Source: Diplolepis rosae (taxonomy: Eukaryota; Arthropoda; Insecta; Hymenoptera; Diplolepididae). From it: DNA of 64,000 nucleotides. This document shows, piece after piece, positions 22,478 through 34,291 of this stretch. Position 1 is the stretch's first letter, and the number at the start of each line of letters is the position of its first letter. The notes below the pieces were generated by a model that saw only the letters and a list, made by a program, of their open reading frames with translations, had not been told where the DNA came from and ran no database searches. Location of the stretch: NCBI GenBank assembly GCA_030998225.1, contig JAPYXD010000715.1, positions 4,902,501-4,966,500 of the forward strand, given 5' to 3'. The position numbers were made by a program, and so were the translations under genes.

Positions 22478-23395
22478 TTGTTGAGTATGCGACTAAGTTC
22501 ACGCTGTTTGTCAATAGATGGCTCCAGCAGTAAGTGCTGTATGGACGGTGATTTCGATGTTGACGACCGTCTGCGTGAAGGAAGGCCAAAAACCTTCGAG
22601 GACGCTGTATTGGAGGCATTGCTCAATGAGTATCCGTGCCAAACGCTAGAAGAGCTTGCTTCATAATTAGGAGTTACCCACCAAACCATTTCCAAGCGAT
22701 TACATGCGTTTGGAATGATTCGAAAACAAGGAACTTGGGTTCCTTATGATTTGAAGCCAAGGGACGTTGAGCGTTGTTTTTTCGCCTGTGAACAGCAACC
22801 GAAAGAGGAGAAAGTCATGGGGACTACCCGGTCATATTTCTACGTCGTCGGCACGGCTGAATATTCTTGCTGCGAAGGTTATGCTGTGTATTTGGCGGGA
22901 CCAGGTCGGTGTTATTTATTATGAGCTGTTGAAACCGAACGAAACAATTACTGGGGAACGGTATCGAACGCAGATGATGCGTTTGAGCGGAGCACTGCTC
23001 AAAAAACGTCCACAATACGAGTAGAGGCATGAAAAAGTGATTCCATAGCATGATAACGCTCGACCTCACGTTGACAAAGCCGTTAGAACCTACCTGGAAA
23101 CGCTCAAATAGGAAGTCCTACCCCATCCGCCGTATTTCCGAGATATTGCAACGTCCGATTATTACTTGTTTCGGTCGATGACACATGGTCTGACTGATCA
23201 GCAGTTCCGCTCATATGAAGACATCGAAAAATGACTTGATTCAAGGATATCCTCAAAAGATTAACACTTTTACCGTAACGGTATTCGAGTTCTACCAGAA
23301 AGATGGGCAAAAGTTGTAGCTAACGATGGGTTAGGCCCTTTTTGGAAAAAATTTAAGGTTTTTGTTTAGTAATGAGTGATAAAAATCGGATAAAT
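22478..23395 (+). pseudogene. Mariner transposase remnant (mauritiana-like), 3'-truncated
   Basis: The mariner end-like sequence TTGAGTATGCGACTAAGTTC begins near 22484 and is followed by a degraded transposase. Visible blocks are GDFDVDDRLREGRPKTFEDA, LGVTHQTISKRLHAFGMI after a stop, WVPYDLKPRDVERCFFACEQ, IYYELLKPNETITGERYRTQ, and a HDNARPHV catalytic region after two stops. It ends near VLPERWAKVV at about 23315. The N-terminal HTH1 is deleted, and there are at least five stops and two phase changes. No right-hand terminal repeat is seen. It is inserted at the end of the DDE_Tnp_4 remnant. A better-preserved relative is at 47696-48577. Confidence 0.75.
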
Positions 23396-23403
23396 TTTCT
23401 GTG

Positions 23404-23693
23404 TCAGATCTTTAGTTGATTGAATTGGAGTTGCTTGCTATGTTCATCATCTCTGAAATCATTCGTTTTTTGTAGTTTGCAGATTTGTCTACTATTCGAA
23501 CACTGTTAAAACTAAAGGTATGACCCTGTTGCCAAGCGTGTTTCGTCAAGGCGGTGCATTTGTCAGGGGGGTTATAAACATCCCTCTTGTGTTTATGTAA
23601 TCTAATTTTAAGGGTCCGTTTTGTGGAACATATGTAAGTGTTTGTACAAACTGCACGGAGAAAAATGGAGTTAAAAAAACTGGTGATCAGCAT
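23404..23693 (-). pseudogene. Penelope-like element GIY-YIG endonuclease fragment
   Basis: Minus-strand 93-codon frame. After a degenerate start (NTYICSTKRTLKIRLHKHKRD) it shows the order expected of the Penelope GIY-YIG domain: an arginine-rich helix, DKCTALTKHAWQQGHTF, and a KRMISEMMNIA helix ending in NSIN. In Penelope elements this endonuclease nicks target DNA downstream of the reverse transcriptase. The first GIY tyrosine pair is altered and the reverse transcriptase is absent, so this is a 5'-truncated copy. It matters here because Penelope elements are known carriers of minimal hammerhead ribozymes, of which this window has several. Confidence 0.75.
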
Positions 23694-24937
23694 TTTTAAA
23701 TCTTGGATTCATTCTAAGATAAATAGGGGAATTCATTTCCACAATGTCCCAACTTTGAACGATTAATAGACAAATTCTAACACTGAATATAAGATCACGT
23801 TTAGACTCGTCGGTAGAGTAGACAAACGTTTAGCAAAGACGTCTGACACTCAGTGTACGCTCGCATTCATACTCAGCGATGACGCACAGTGTTCGGAAAA
23901 TCCATAAAGCTAGCCAGAACATGAAGGTGTTTTTGGAATCACATGATATTCAGTATTCCTAAGTTTTCCATATCGCTGATTACAATACTGAACTCAGATT
24001 TCCAAAATTCAAAATAGCGGATTAAATATGGCGGAAATTTTTTAGAAAAAGTCATCCAATCATTTTGAAACTGGGCAGTCAGGAGTTTTTGAGGTCGCTG
24101 CTAACGATATTGAATTCATATTTTGAAAAATCAAACTGGCGGACAGAATTTGAAAAGTCATTTAATTTTTCTGAAACTCCGTATTCAGGAGTTTTGAAGG
24201 TCGCTGTTTACGAGGCAGAATTTAGATTTTTTGCATTCAAAATGACGGATCCAATATGGTGGACAAATTCAAGAAGAGGTCATTCTATCTTTTCAATACT
24301 GAGTATCAATATGTTTGCTATCCTATACATTGCATTGCATTTCATTGCAAACAGACCAATCGAAGTTATTTTCTTCACTTGTTTACTGAGACGCACTTTA
24401 TCTATTCCTTGAGCTATACAAGTATAATGCAGCGCGAGAATAGGCAAACTTTGCAGTAGATCCTGGTGTTAATATTGGATTCTGAGCTCTCTCTGGCCTC
24501 TGAAACAGAAGCAAAGGATCCTACTCTATCGACTGCTACATTTTTAATTACAAAAATAAAATTTCTTTTTTTTTAAATTTTGGCCACGTTTTCCGAATTT
24601 TTTACCACTGTGTGACGTTAGAGCACCTTTTGGTAGGACTGTCTCAAACTCAGTATAAGGTCGTTTTCATACTTAGCGATGATACAGTAGAGCATCGTTT
24701 ACCTGGAGAGTGAGGCGCTCAATGTAAGGTCCGGTTGTAAGGAATGCAATAAATTCAATCAATGTTTCATGCGTACGTCTAAAAATGTGAGACGTAAAAT
24801 GATGATAAATTTTTTATTTTTACAAAATATTTTACATATTATTAAACTACTTAATTTATGTTTATTATTAGACACTTGCATATACGAACACTTACAGGTA
24901 TAATCGCACGCTTTAACGCTTTGAAAAATCGCATACT
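23694..24937. other. Dispersed repeat, no gene
   Basis: The segment at about 24060-24290 repeats the words GAGTTTTGAAGGTCGCTG and AAAATGACGGATCCAATATGG. It is related to the arms of the 48578-51457 element. The overlapping frames are therefore repeat-derived. The remainder shows nothing recognisable. Confidence 0.5.
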
Positions 24938-25020
24938 CCCTGGATTCGAACCCTAGCTATAAAAACACATAAATCTACCTATAACCTAACGTATACGCGC
25001 CAACCAACTGAGCTACGGAA
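24938..25020 (-). other. tRNA-like sequence with A and B boxes
   Basis: Minus strand: CGTAGCTCAGTTGGTTGGCG (A box) and 40 bases later GGGTTCGAATCC (B box). The D and T arms look reasonable, but the anticodon region is unpaired and AT-rich. This fits a tRNA pseudogene or the head of a SINE better than a working tRNA. Confidence 0.5.
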
Positions 25021-25209
25021 ACTGATGGCGCTACTGCGCTTGCGTTATGCGTATGAGTGCACAAAATACAGAGAGAAAAAACGGAGTGTGTGAGAGTGAA
25101 TGAGAATTTGAACTAAGAAACCCGTCTGAGACTCTGTGTGAGACGGTTGAAGACTCAGTGTGATTTTCTACTCACAATGTCTCTAAACGCGCTGTATATT
25201 TAATATTAA

Positions 25210-25845
25210 GGGGGTCTCCTCATCAATGGCTCATAATAAAGGTAGTTTTTTGGGATTTTTTTTAAACATGAAAACAGCAAGAGAAAAAAATGATCTTTTG
25301 CGTATCTTTGAACATATATTTATTCAACAATAAAAAGTTTTTTGAATGTCAAAATAAATGAAAATGGCGGATTTATAAACAATCTCGCTACTTCCATATT
25401 CGGAAGGCTTTTCTGCACAGTATAGTCTATTATGGTGATTGAAAGTTGAAATTTGAATATTTTAGTCATTTTTTAATAAAGTACTCGATTTTTCGGCCTT
25501 TTTTTAGGAGTAAGTGCGTTAATAACATTGTAAAAAGAGATTTTTTAATACATTTTTTTAAAGCAGTCTGTGCACAATTAAATTATCTAAAAAACAGTGT
25601 TTTACTTGTATACATAGCTTTTATAGTTTTTTGGTAATCGTGCACGGAATTTCAAAAAACATGGTTTTCATAAAATGGGCTTTAAAGTTTTTCGAAGGAA
25701 AAAAACCAAATTAAAGGAAACTTACAGGCATGGGATGTTAATCAGCTATACCCGGTCCGTACAAGAATATTCTCAGATAATAATTCTAACGATTGAAGCA
25801 ACAAAAAAAATCGATTTTTTGAAGCTGACTGATGAGGAGATCTCC
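25210..25845. mobile_element. TTAA-flanked non-autonomous element (piggyBac-type)
   Basis: A 636-bp element with inverted ends GGGGGTCTCCTCATCAAT / GGAGATCTCCTCATCAGT. It is flanked by TTAA at 25206-25209 and 25846-25849, the piggyBac duplication. There is no transposase; the plus-strand frames inside are AT-rich and carry no motifs. Confidence 0.7.
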
Positions 25846-25871
25846 TTAAGTGACGCAACTTATTTTCATTC

Positions 25872-26526
25872 TACACTGACAGACTTTTCGTTAGAGTAAA
25901 TTATAAAAATCAATTATATTTTAGTATGATATCGTTTCAAAATGAGGCAAACAGGGTTTACGTATCAGAACTTAATATAGTGATTTGTAAGCGACGAAGT
26001 TAGTATTTTCGTTTGAATAAATGGAATATATGTTCTAATAACAGTTATAAAACCTACGAGTTTGACAGACATGGATCGAGTCTATAAAGCCAATCCGAAA
26101 ACCACGGAAGCACTCGGACAACCTTCTGAAACGAATTATATGAAAAACCAAGAATGAATGTTTCGATATTTTCTGCGCGTCGCCAGGTTTCTGGCAAGTT
26201 CATATTCATAATATGAATTTCTCAAATATGCTTTCCAGGTTATAATATTCATTGTTCGACTTATTAGAATTATTTTTAGAAACCTTAGTAATCATAATAT
26301 CATTTTTTCGTAATCTAAAGTTTTCGAATGGAGATTCATAATATTTGGTATTTAAAATACTAATTTTTTTTCTACATATTTTAAAGACTGTTATGACTAT
26401 ATTGAATTTCGATGCCATAATATGAATAAATGTAATAAAACCTCGACTTTCCCCATTTTAAAACACTATTATACTAAATCTTCATTCAATCTTATCATTT
26501 AATCTAACAAAATGATTCTCAGGGTA
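25872..26526. mobile_element. Dispersed element, copy B
   Basis: Same family as 15907-17019: matching inverted ends and inner words (GAGGCAAACAGGGTTTACGT at the left, CATAATATGAATAAATGTAA at the right). It is shorter and lacks the tRNA-like segment. Confidence 0.65.
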
Positions 26527-26551
26527 GAATTTAAAAAAAAAGTAGCTTATA

Positions 26552-27288
26552 AAGGGTTTCCCAATAAGGGTGATATGTTTTGAAATTGAAAAAAAAACAC
26601 TGAATATTCATTCGGAATTGATCGAAATCTTTTTTATTATATTGGATATTCTATGCCATTTATGATTTAAACAATATATCTGCCAAATGTCCCCCGAGAC
26701 TTGAGCCAAAAATGCGCCTCATCAGAAAAGATGATTTTTTGATGAAAATTGGGATCATTTTCAATTGATTCCAGAGCCCAATCCGCGAACTCCCGACGCA
26801 AACGATGGTCATTAGGCATCTTATAGGGATGCAGGCGAAGATCCAATCGCAAAATACGCCAGGTAGTCATCCTGGACAGGCCCAATTCCTGAGATCGGCG
26901 TGGCACGGACAATTCACGGTTTTCCTCGATACTGGCCTGTACGGCGGCTATATTCTGTGTAGAACGTGCGGTACGCATACGATTTTTAGGCTTAGTATCC
27001 AATAGAGTAAATTCACTCTCCAACTTATCGATTATTCGACGAATTGAGAGCGCGGATGGAGCAGAATGACGACCATATTTTGCACGATATGCTCTTTGAA
27101 CACCGACAAAACTTCTCGAATTTTGATAAAATAATTGGACAATTTCCAAACGTTGTGGAAGCGTGAAACTACTCATGATTAAATGGCAAACCTTACTGAT
27201 GACAACTGACAGCAGACGTCAAAAATTTCAGTTCAAATGAGCCCGATAGGGACATTCAAAATCATATCACCCCTATTGGGAAACCCTT
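26552..27288 (-). mobile_element. Second internally deleted mariner-type element with intact ends
   Basis: Inverted ends AAGGGTTTCCCAATAAGGGT and complement, with TA on both sides (26550-26551 and 27289-27290). It is 737 bp. The ends differ from those of 4898-5714 at several positions but follow the same pattern, so the two are sister families. Confidence 0.85.
26667..27176 (-). pseudogene. Mariner-type transposase, C-terminal half deleted
   Basis: A single open minus-strand frame of 169 codons starts with an ATG close to the right end. Residues about 1-55 form the DUF4817-type helix-turn-helix (LPQRLEIVQLFYQNSRSFV). A second HTH-like block follows (VPRRSQELGLSRMTTWRILR). It then enters the DDE domain and reaches IFSDEAHFWL, which contains the second catalytic aspartate region. 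The protein stops a few residues later at GTFGRYIV because the rest is deleted. There are no stops or shifts in the remaining part, so this copy is relatively young. A truncated product of this kind could bind element ends without catalysis, which is inference. Confidence 0.8.
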
Positions 27289-27290
27289 TA

Positions 27291-28328
27291 TATAAATAGA
27301 ATGATTATTTATTTGCTAAATTAAATTCAAATTTTTCAACCGGACCGATGGTAAGATAATTAATGTCAAAGCTGACTACTTTAACACGTAATTCATAGGC
27401 AATGCATAGGCACTCTCCACATTTTAATTTGTAGTAATGAAAAACATTGAAATTTCAGTCACTTTCAAACGGATAAACGTAACAGCATCGTGATCCGGCA
27501 ACACTGTTCCCTTTCTTCAGCTTGTCTGCTGTAGGTACTCGACACACACACACACATTCGCAACCAGCTTGGAAGCGTACGTAAAATCAATTCAGTTGTA
27601 TAAAACCATGAATGTTATTTATTTAAAATGTTATTAAATCAAAAAAGACATTTTTTTAACTTTTAACAATAATCGTTGACGTCAAGCTATTCAAACGCAT
27701 ATCACAGTTGCTCAATGATGTTTAGGTTTACATTGCAACGTTCCACCATCTACGAGACTGTCGCTGGCATAGCATTGCTGATTTATTTAATTTATTTTTA
27801 TTTCTCAAAATGCTTTTATATTCAATTTTATCTAAAAGATTATTACATTCATGCCATTCACTGCATATTCGATCATTGTGTTTAATTAAAATTCTTTTCA
27901 TTGAATTTTTTTGAAACAATTAATTCCTTATTTAATTAAAAAATATGAATACTAGAAAATGTTTCAGAATTATGAATTTTGATAAAAAGTACAATTGTAT
28001 GAACAAGACATAATAAAAATCCAAAGGGAAGTTGTTTTAATGAAAATAATTCTAAAATATTGAATTAATTGGCATAATTTCAACAATTTTTATTAAGGAA
28101 TTGAATAAAAGAGCATTTTGATCAATAAAATAATTAAAGGTAGCGAGACTTAAGTCCGAAGCCCTCTGCCTATGAGGCAAGAGAGATGTTTAGAATAAGT
28201 AAATTAATTATTCAAAAAATTAATATTAAATGAATACATTTTTTGAATAATCAATTAACTTATTTTGAGCATATGAAAAAAAATTATGATTGAAAGATTA
28301 CATTATAATTTTTGATCATCAAATATAT
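27291..28328. other. AT-rich stretch with a small palindrome
   Basis: A 28-bp-arm palindrome lies at about 28192-28266 (GAATAAGTAAATTAATTATT and near-complement). A short CA run lies near 27550. No coding frame is supported. Confidence 0.45.
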
Positions 28329-29298
28329 TAGGTGTACAATTTTGCTTCCGCCTTTTTTCGACAGATGGCTGCGGCGGTAAGTGCTGGTCGAAATAAGCAG
28401 ATTAAAAATGTCACACAGTAAGCTTGGACATCTGTGAACACAACAACAGCACCACACTAGTGAATTTGTATTTGCATCATAAATTTATTCTCGATTGAGA
28501 ACGGTAATTTTGATGTCGAAAACCGGCATGGCGGTGGAAAAGAGAAAACTTCCGATGATTCCATATTGGGGGCATTACTTGCTGAAGACTCATGTCAAAC
28601 TCAACAAACCATTTCAAAACGTCCCAAAGCCATGGGAATGATTCAGAAGCAAGGAAATTAGGTTCCGTATGAGTTGAAGCTGAGACATGTTCAATGGCGT
28701 TTCTTTGCTTGTAAACAGTTGCTTCAAAGACAGAATCGGAAGGAGTTTTTACTACCCATTGTGACTGGCGACGAAAAATGAGTCCACTACGATAATCCCA
28801 AGCGCAGGAAATCTTGGGCAATGCCCGGACATGCCTCCACGTCGACGGCCAGATCGAATATTCACGGTGTCAGGGTTATGTTCTGCATTTGGTGAGACCA
28901 GCTCGGTGTGGTGTATTATGAGCTGTTAAAACCGAGTGAAACTATCACAGAGGATCGGTATCGAACGTAATTGATGCGTTTGAGCCGAGCATTGAAGGAG
29001 AAACGGCCACAGTACCAAGAGAGACACGACAAAGTTATCCTCCAGCATGACAATGCTCGGCCACATGTCGCAAGACCGGTCAAGACATACGTGAAAATGA
29101 AGAAGTCGAAAAATGGATCGATTCGTGGATCGCCACAAAAAACGCATCGTTTTTTCGAGATGGTATCCGACAATTGCCAGAAAGATGGAAAAGAAGAAGT
29201 GGTTAGCGACGGAAAGTACTTTGAATCATAAATAGGTAATCACTTTTTAAGAAAAAAGCCTTAAATTTTAAGAAAAAACGGCGGGAGCAAAGTTGTAA
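28329..29298 (+). pseudogene. Degenerate mariner (mauritiana-like), nearly full length
   Basis: Left end GGTGTACAATTTTGCTTCCG and the complement of the right end GGCGGGAGCAAAGTTGTAAT are related, and TA lies at each edge. The interior follows mariner order: GNFDVENRHG, then many stops and shifts, WAMPGHASTSTARSNIHGVR, YYELLKPSETITEDRYRT, QHDNARPHVARPVKTY, and a tail LPERWKRRSG-like region up to YFES. The N-terminal HTH is lost. At least ten disabling changes make it the oldest mariner in the window. The 86-codon open stretch 28971-29231 is the surviving C-terminal part. Confidence 0.75.
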
Positions 29299-30489
29299 TA
29301 TGGTACAAAAATCGAATTTTATAAAATGAAAAACTTTAAAATCACTCGTGGAACAGCATTTTGGCTTTGAACTTCGCCAGCGGTGGGTTCCGAAATAATG
29401 GGGAATATCCATTTAGAATGATAAAAAATCCCTTTTTCTGATTTTCAAACGATAGATTCATATGTGTAAAATATTCTGCCAGAGTTTCAAACTAGAAGGT
29501 ATAAGAGCCAATCTAGGGCTATTAGATCATCCTGCATCTATACACCCAGAGGTGCAAAAACATATTCTGCCAAATCATGAAGATTTATCCAAAGACGATT
29601 TATTGGAGAAATGTTTGTGTGGCACCTGCATTCTGGACTGAAAATCAGCGATATTGCAGCTTATATGGCAGCTGGTTATCTATCAGATGCGAATTTAGGT
29701 CGGCAGCCAGAGTTTAGTGGTCGGGCCAAGGTCGGTCCTACTTTTACAACTGGATTTTGGCAGCCTGGGTTGAACTAACTACGGTAGCTCCAAAGCACAT
29801 TCGTTCGGAAAACTTTAGAAGCCAATTTGGCGGCCGAAATCACCCAACCACCGGACGAACTCTGGTCCAAACGTAGGCTATCGATCGAATGAACTCTGGT
29901 ACATTCTTTTAAACAACCATATCAATAGGGTTGGCCCGATTATCGGCTGAATATTAGCTAGTGTATGCAAAGTTCTCACACCATTTCGACGAACTAACCT
30001 TTGATGTTATACCTAATCCTATTTCTTTTTAAAACCAGCAATCGACAAGGGTGAACCTTTTTCAATTTTGTGTCAAAATTAAGTCACTCGTCATATGTGG
30101 GATTAAAAAAAAAACTTTTGGAAACCTAGGCTGGACAAACTTTGTTCTCCGTGGTTGTCGCGACGATGGAACAAGACGCCGGTCAGTGTTATTATTACAC
30201 TGGTTGGCTCAACCATTGCTTCCCAAGGTTCGATCAACGCTTTTTGACAATATTAGTTCAATTTTCAAAACCAACGGTGATCCAATACTGTTGTCCAAGG
30301 TTGGACAAATTTCGTTCTCCATGATCGGCCCAATAATGGAAAAAGACACTGGCCACTTGCTCTGTTAAACGATTTCAGTATGTTTAGGGAAATAAATTTA
30401 ATAAAATTTTGTTGATTAATTCAGATGCGTCAGCTGTTGTCTTTGGTGTGGGTCGAATTACCTTAAAAATACAGACTTCTGTTGTCATG
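29299..30489. other. No gene recognised; one short open stretch
   Basis: A plus-strand open stretch at about 29474-29631 reads like coding sequence (LEGIRANLGLLDHPASIHPE) and ends in CLCGTC, but I do not recognise it. The segment at about 30120-30360 is an imperfect tandem repeat of a unit containing GGACAAACTTTGTTCTCC. Everything else is unassigned. Confidence 0.4.
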
Positions 30490-30624
30490 TGAATAATAAA
30501 AATTGTTAATGTGTCGTGAAATATGATTTTTACTGGCAAATGAGTTATTAAATTTTAAGAAAACCGACAAAATTTGAAGCGTGCAACTTGCAAGTGTCGG
30601 GAGCTATCAAACCTCCGTTCTATA

Positions 30625-31545
30625 CCAGGTCTAGAAGTATGAAACCGGAATTTCCCTATTGATGGTGCTTGCCATCAGTTTAGGGACCGTACGACCGCTT
30701 CTGCAGCGCCATCTTCTCCCTCTAGTAGCTGAGAAAGATTTTCAGTAGACAACAACCCAAGTTCGATATACCAGTGTATTTACTACAAGCATCAACATGT
30801 CGAGTTTTGTGCCTACGAACTACGATTTGCGGACAGCACTGGTTTTTTGTTATCACTTGAAGAAAAGTGCTGCAGAATTGCATCGAATGCTTGTCGAAGC
30901 TTATGGTGAACATGCTCTTGGCAAAACACAGTGTTTCGAGTGGTTTAAAAAATTCAAAAGTGGTAATTTTGATGTGAGAGACGAAGATCTTGGAAAACCA
31001 CCAAAAAAGTTCGAAGACTGGGATCAGAAGGGTGTTATCTATTATGAGCTGCTAAAACCTGGTGAAACTGTCAACACGAATCGCTACCAACAGCAAATGA
31101 TTGATTTAAATCGAGCATTACAAGAAAAACGACTGGATTATCGAAGAAGGCAATATAAAGTCATTTTTTTCACGATAATGCCCCATCACAGACACAGCGA
31201 AACGGGCCAAGGAAACGATCGAGACCTTCAGTTGGGAAATACTGGCCCATGCCGCTTATTCTCCAGACTTGGCTCCGTCGGCTTACCATCTGTTCGCATC
31301 ACTGGGCCACGCTCTCGCTGAACAACTCTTCACTTCGTACACAAATGTACGAGAATGGCTGGATAACTGGTTTGATTTAAAAGACGAACAGTTTTATTGG
31401 CCTGGCATTCATCACCTTCCGGAGAGGTGGGAAAAATGTGTAAATAGCAATGGAGATTACTTTGAATAAAATATTTTTGATCATTTTCATGCAACAGACA
31501 TGTAACTTTTGCTAAAAAATTCCGGTTTCATACTTCTAGACCTGG
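30625..31545 (+). mobile_element. Mariner with intact ends and internal deletion
   Basis: Ends CCAGGTCTAGAAGTATGAAA and complement, flanked by TATA on both sides (TA duplication). It is 921 bp. A partial copy of the same family in opposite orientation follows at 31926-32280. Confidence 0.85.
30797..31467 (+). pseudogene. Mariner transposase with internal deletion and frameshifts
   Basis: Starts with ATG and MSSFVPTNYDLRTALVFCYH, the first HTH of this mariner lineage, followed by a second conserved block (FEWFKKFKSGNFDVRDED). After PPKKFED the frame jumps straight to WDQKGVIYYELLKPGETVN, so about 110 codons with the second HTH, linker and first catalytic aspartate are deleted. The next part keeps YKVIFF, then a frameshift moves the HDNAPSH-like catalytic region out of phase. 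Two further frames carry DLAPSAYHLFASLGHALAEQ-like sequence and a LPERWEKCVNSNGDYFE C-terminus. It is inactive as read. Confidence 0.8.
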
Positions 31546-31925
31546 TATATGCCTTGTCGGGAACTTACTGAGAAAAAACGTACCAAGCCAGCACCGCCTT
31601 CAACGATTCAAACAATTTCGCTATATGTCACTTGAGTTGAGCCGTATTTTCGTTGCATAGAAATTTGAAATTAAGACTTGTGGTGACATCTATTAGGTAT
31701 TAATTGCAAACACTTCGTGAATCGACAGTATAGTAAGACCCCTACAAGGCATGCATAGAACAGAGGTTCGACACTCCTCGGCACATGCAAGATGCAGGCT
31801 TCAAATTTTGTCAGTTTTCTCAAAATTCAACATCTCATTTGCCGGTAAAAATAATATTTCACGACACATTAACAACTTGGTGTTACTTAGTAATCCATCT
31901 ATAGGTAATAGAAAATAAAATAACA

Positions 31926-32280
31926 TCAAACCAATGTCTTACCACTTTTGAATTTTTTAAACCACTCGAAACACTGTGCTTTGCCAAGAGCATGTTCACT
32001 GTAAGCTTCGACAAGCATTCGATGCGATTCTGCAGCAATTTTCTTCAAGTGATAACAAAAAACTAGTGCTGTACGCAAATTGTAGTTCGTAGGCACAAAA
32101 CTTGACATGTTGATGCTTGTAGTAAATACACTGGTATATCGAACTTGGGTTGTTGTCTACTGAAAATGTTTCTCAGCTGCTAGAGGGAGAAGATAGCGCT
32201 GCAGAAGCGGTCGTATGGTCCCTAAACTAATGGCAAGCACCATCAATAGAGAAATTCCGGTTTCATACTTCTAGACCTGG
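31926..32280 (-). mobile_element. 5' fragment of the same mariner, opposite orientation
   Basis: The right edge carries the terminal repeat ending TTCTAGACCTGG at 32280. Reading leftwards are the 5' leader and the first 60 codons of the transposase (32108-31926, nearly identical to 30797-30985). It breaks off at about 31926. With the copy at 30625 it forms a converging pair that could pair across about 1.1 kb. Confidence 0.8.
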
Positions 32281-32283
32281 TAT

Positions 32284-32544
32284 ATGCCACAGGATAAGAT
32301 AGTTGCCAGATACAGTTTCAACTATCTCTTTTGGATCTACAAACCAGAGAGGGAAGCCTGGATAAACGGGACCAAGGGTCTACCCTTGGGAGGCAGTGAG
32401 TGGTACGCTGATGGCTCAAAAGGTGGACGAACTGATGCTGGGATATACGGCAGCAAGGATGGACAGAGGATTAGCATTCCACTGGAATGCTTCTTAGAGA
32501 TTCAAGAAAGAGATGTGAAAAAAATTAACGGTTCAAAAGACTAA
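32284..32544 (+). pseudogene. LINE RNase H domain fragment
   Basis: An 86-codon plus-strand frame containing GSEWYADGSKGGRTDAGIYG, followed by QRISIPLECF. This is the start of the RNase H fold found at the end of ORF2 in I/R1-superfamily LINEs: the DGSK catalytic aspartate, then a strand with AG-IYG, then ISIPL. The remaining catalytic residues (E, second D) are lost beyond the tail. It begins directly after the mariner fragment, so it is a small island of an older LINE. Its orientation is opposite to the LINE at 1-1926. Confidence 0.65.
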
Positions 32545-32704
32545 GATGAAAGAAGAGGCGATCATGAATATAAAAAGGACGGTGTCTCTTCAGACCCTTT
32601 TCAACAATCACTTAAATGGATAAATATAAAAATCTCAAACGTCAAATACAATTTTGAGTGAATAATCTCATGAAAAATATTCAAAAAATAAAGCATTTAA
32701 TTAA

Positions 32705-34291
32705 TGGGGGATTCTGCTATAATCGATGAAAAGCTATTTTTAATTTTGTACGTGGATAGGAAAAAAACCATTGATGTTATCAACACAAAAATTAAAACGC
32801 ATTTACAGCTTTATTTATAAAAGTAGACAATAAAAGAATTTGGTGCAAAATTTGTGTTTAAACATCATATTTAAACATGCAAAGTAAGGCCTGCCTTCGG
32901 CGCAGAGGCGAACGGTGTGACAAATAGACCCTCAGGAGATGTTTCTATAACAAAAACATGTTAATAAATTAGTTTCATAATTGCATTTACTCGTCCTTCA
33001 CGTTTTTGGTTTTTGCAAAAAAGAATGTTTTTTCAAAATTATAGCGTGAAAATTAAAAAAGTCGATTTTGCGGAAACTATCTTTTGCAAAAAAAGTATAC
33101 AAATAAACTTTTTTTTTAAAAAAGCTCTTCATGAAAGACTAAAAAATATTATTATCTATAACTGAAAAAAAATTTATGGAAATCAGATGAGTAGTTTTCC
33201 TGCAACTCGTCACACCGTTTTAAAAACATGGTTTTCGGGAAATCGCGTTCAAAGTTATGCTTTCAGAAAATGTGTTTTTTTTCTACTTTAGAAAAAAGTC
33301 AATCAGCAATGCCAGGTGCATAAAACAGTCCCTCTGTTTCCTCATGAAGCTGGTCTTTCTCAATTCTCTGCATACGAGCGATAGTTCGGGCTTCTTTAGA
33401 CTCTTCGGCCGTGGCGCGCGCCTGCTAGCTCAACCGCTGTTAGTCGTGACGGTTGGCAGTTAGCTTGCACGTAGGGCCAATATGCATCTCTAGCATCTGA
33501 ATCATCAATAGAATAGCTGAATATCCATCATTGAGTACAGTCACAGCGATATAAGTGTCGATTTGAAGACTTTTCAGGACACAATGCAGGTATTTTGGGG
33601 ACATCTACCAGATGAGGGAGTTGAAACTTTCATTTGGGTTCACAGTTTTTTTTACAATTTCGGCACACCATTTTGTCAGAAATTGTGTTAAAAATCATCG
33701 CGAACTGAATGATACGATAGCAATGCGTCACATTAACCGCGATGCTCTGACTACTCGCGGATTTCATTTTTTTGGCGCTGGCGCTCGGACCCACTTCGTC
33801 GCTTCCATCCTGGTTAGTCAGCGAGACACGCTTTTAACGCGGTTTTGAAAGAGGGCGTTAAGAACTAGATCTTGTTCCTTTCAAACGTCCCATTTTTTCG
33901 TATGCTTTTCGTATGAAGTACGACGACAGACTAACGTCAGTGCCGAGATTTAGCTAAAAACGAGTTTCTTACTGACACAACCATATATAAACTCATTCAC
34001 ACATAGAACCAAAAAACGCACATTTCAATGCAAAAATGCGGCGTGTCACGGCTTGTTTTCATATTTTCCGAAGAATTCGACTTGGGTATCGATCTCGCGG
34101 TGAAAGGAACTTCCGAGCTCATCCGTGTCGAAAACGGGCTACGCGCAGCACGCAACAAAACGATTCATCACTCCCACAGTTTTCGGAATTTCAATCTAAG
34201 ATTTTACAGGAATACTTTTAAATATTTATAGAATCTATTCTTGCAAGAACAAGATATGTATTTTTTAAGCTGATTATAGCAGAATCCCCCC
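32705..34291. mobile_element. TTAA-flanked non-autonomous element, 1.6 kb
   Basis: Inverted ends GGGGGATTCTGCTATAATC and complement, with TTAA at 32701-32704 and 34292-34295. No transposase frame is present; short frames at 33257-34231 show no family features. By duplication and ends it is best read as a piggyBac-type non-autonomous element. Confidence 0.75.

Larger units (their letters stand above)
30490..31880. repeat. Foldback element split by a mariner
   Basis: The sequence at about 30490-30622 (GTTAATGTGTCGTGAAATATG onward) is repeated inverted at about 31740-31880. The left arm continues after the mariner as TATGCCTTGTCGGGAACTTA from 31546. The arms are about 85-90% alike by eye. The mariner therefore inserted into the left arm of a pre-existing inverted-repeat element. 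Confidence 0.6.

Noticed and set aside
24065..24459. 115-codon plus-strand frame
   Set aside because: Most of it translates a dispersed repeat also present in the arms of the 48578-51457 element.
25818..25845. CTGATGAGGAG, resembling a hammerhead core start
   Set aside because: No stem II and GAAA follow. It is the terminal repeat of the TTAA element.
33257..34231. Short plus-strand frames inside the TTAA element
   Set aside because: No family motifs, no consistent phase and no transposase residues; treated as non-coding.
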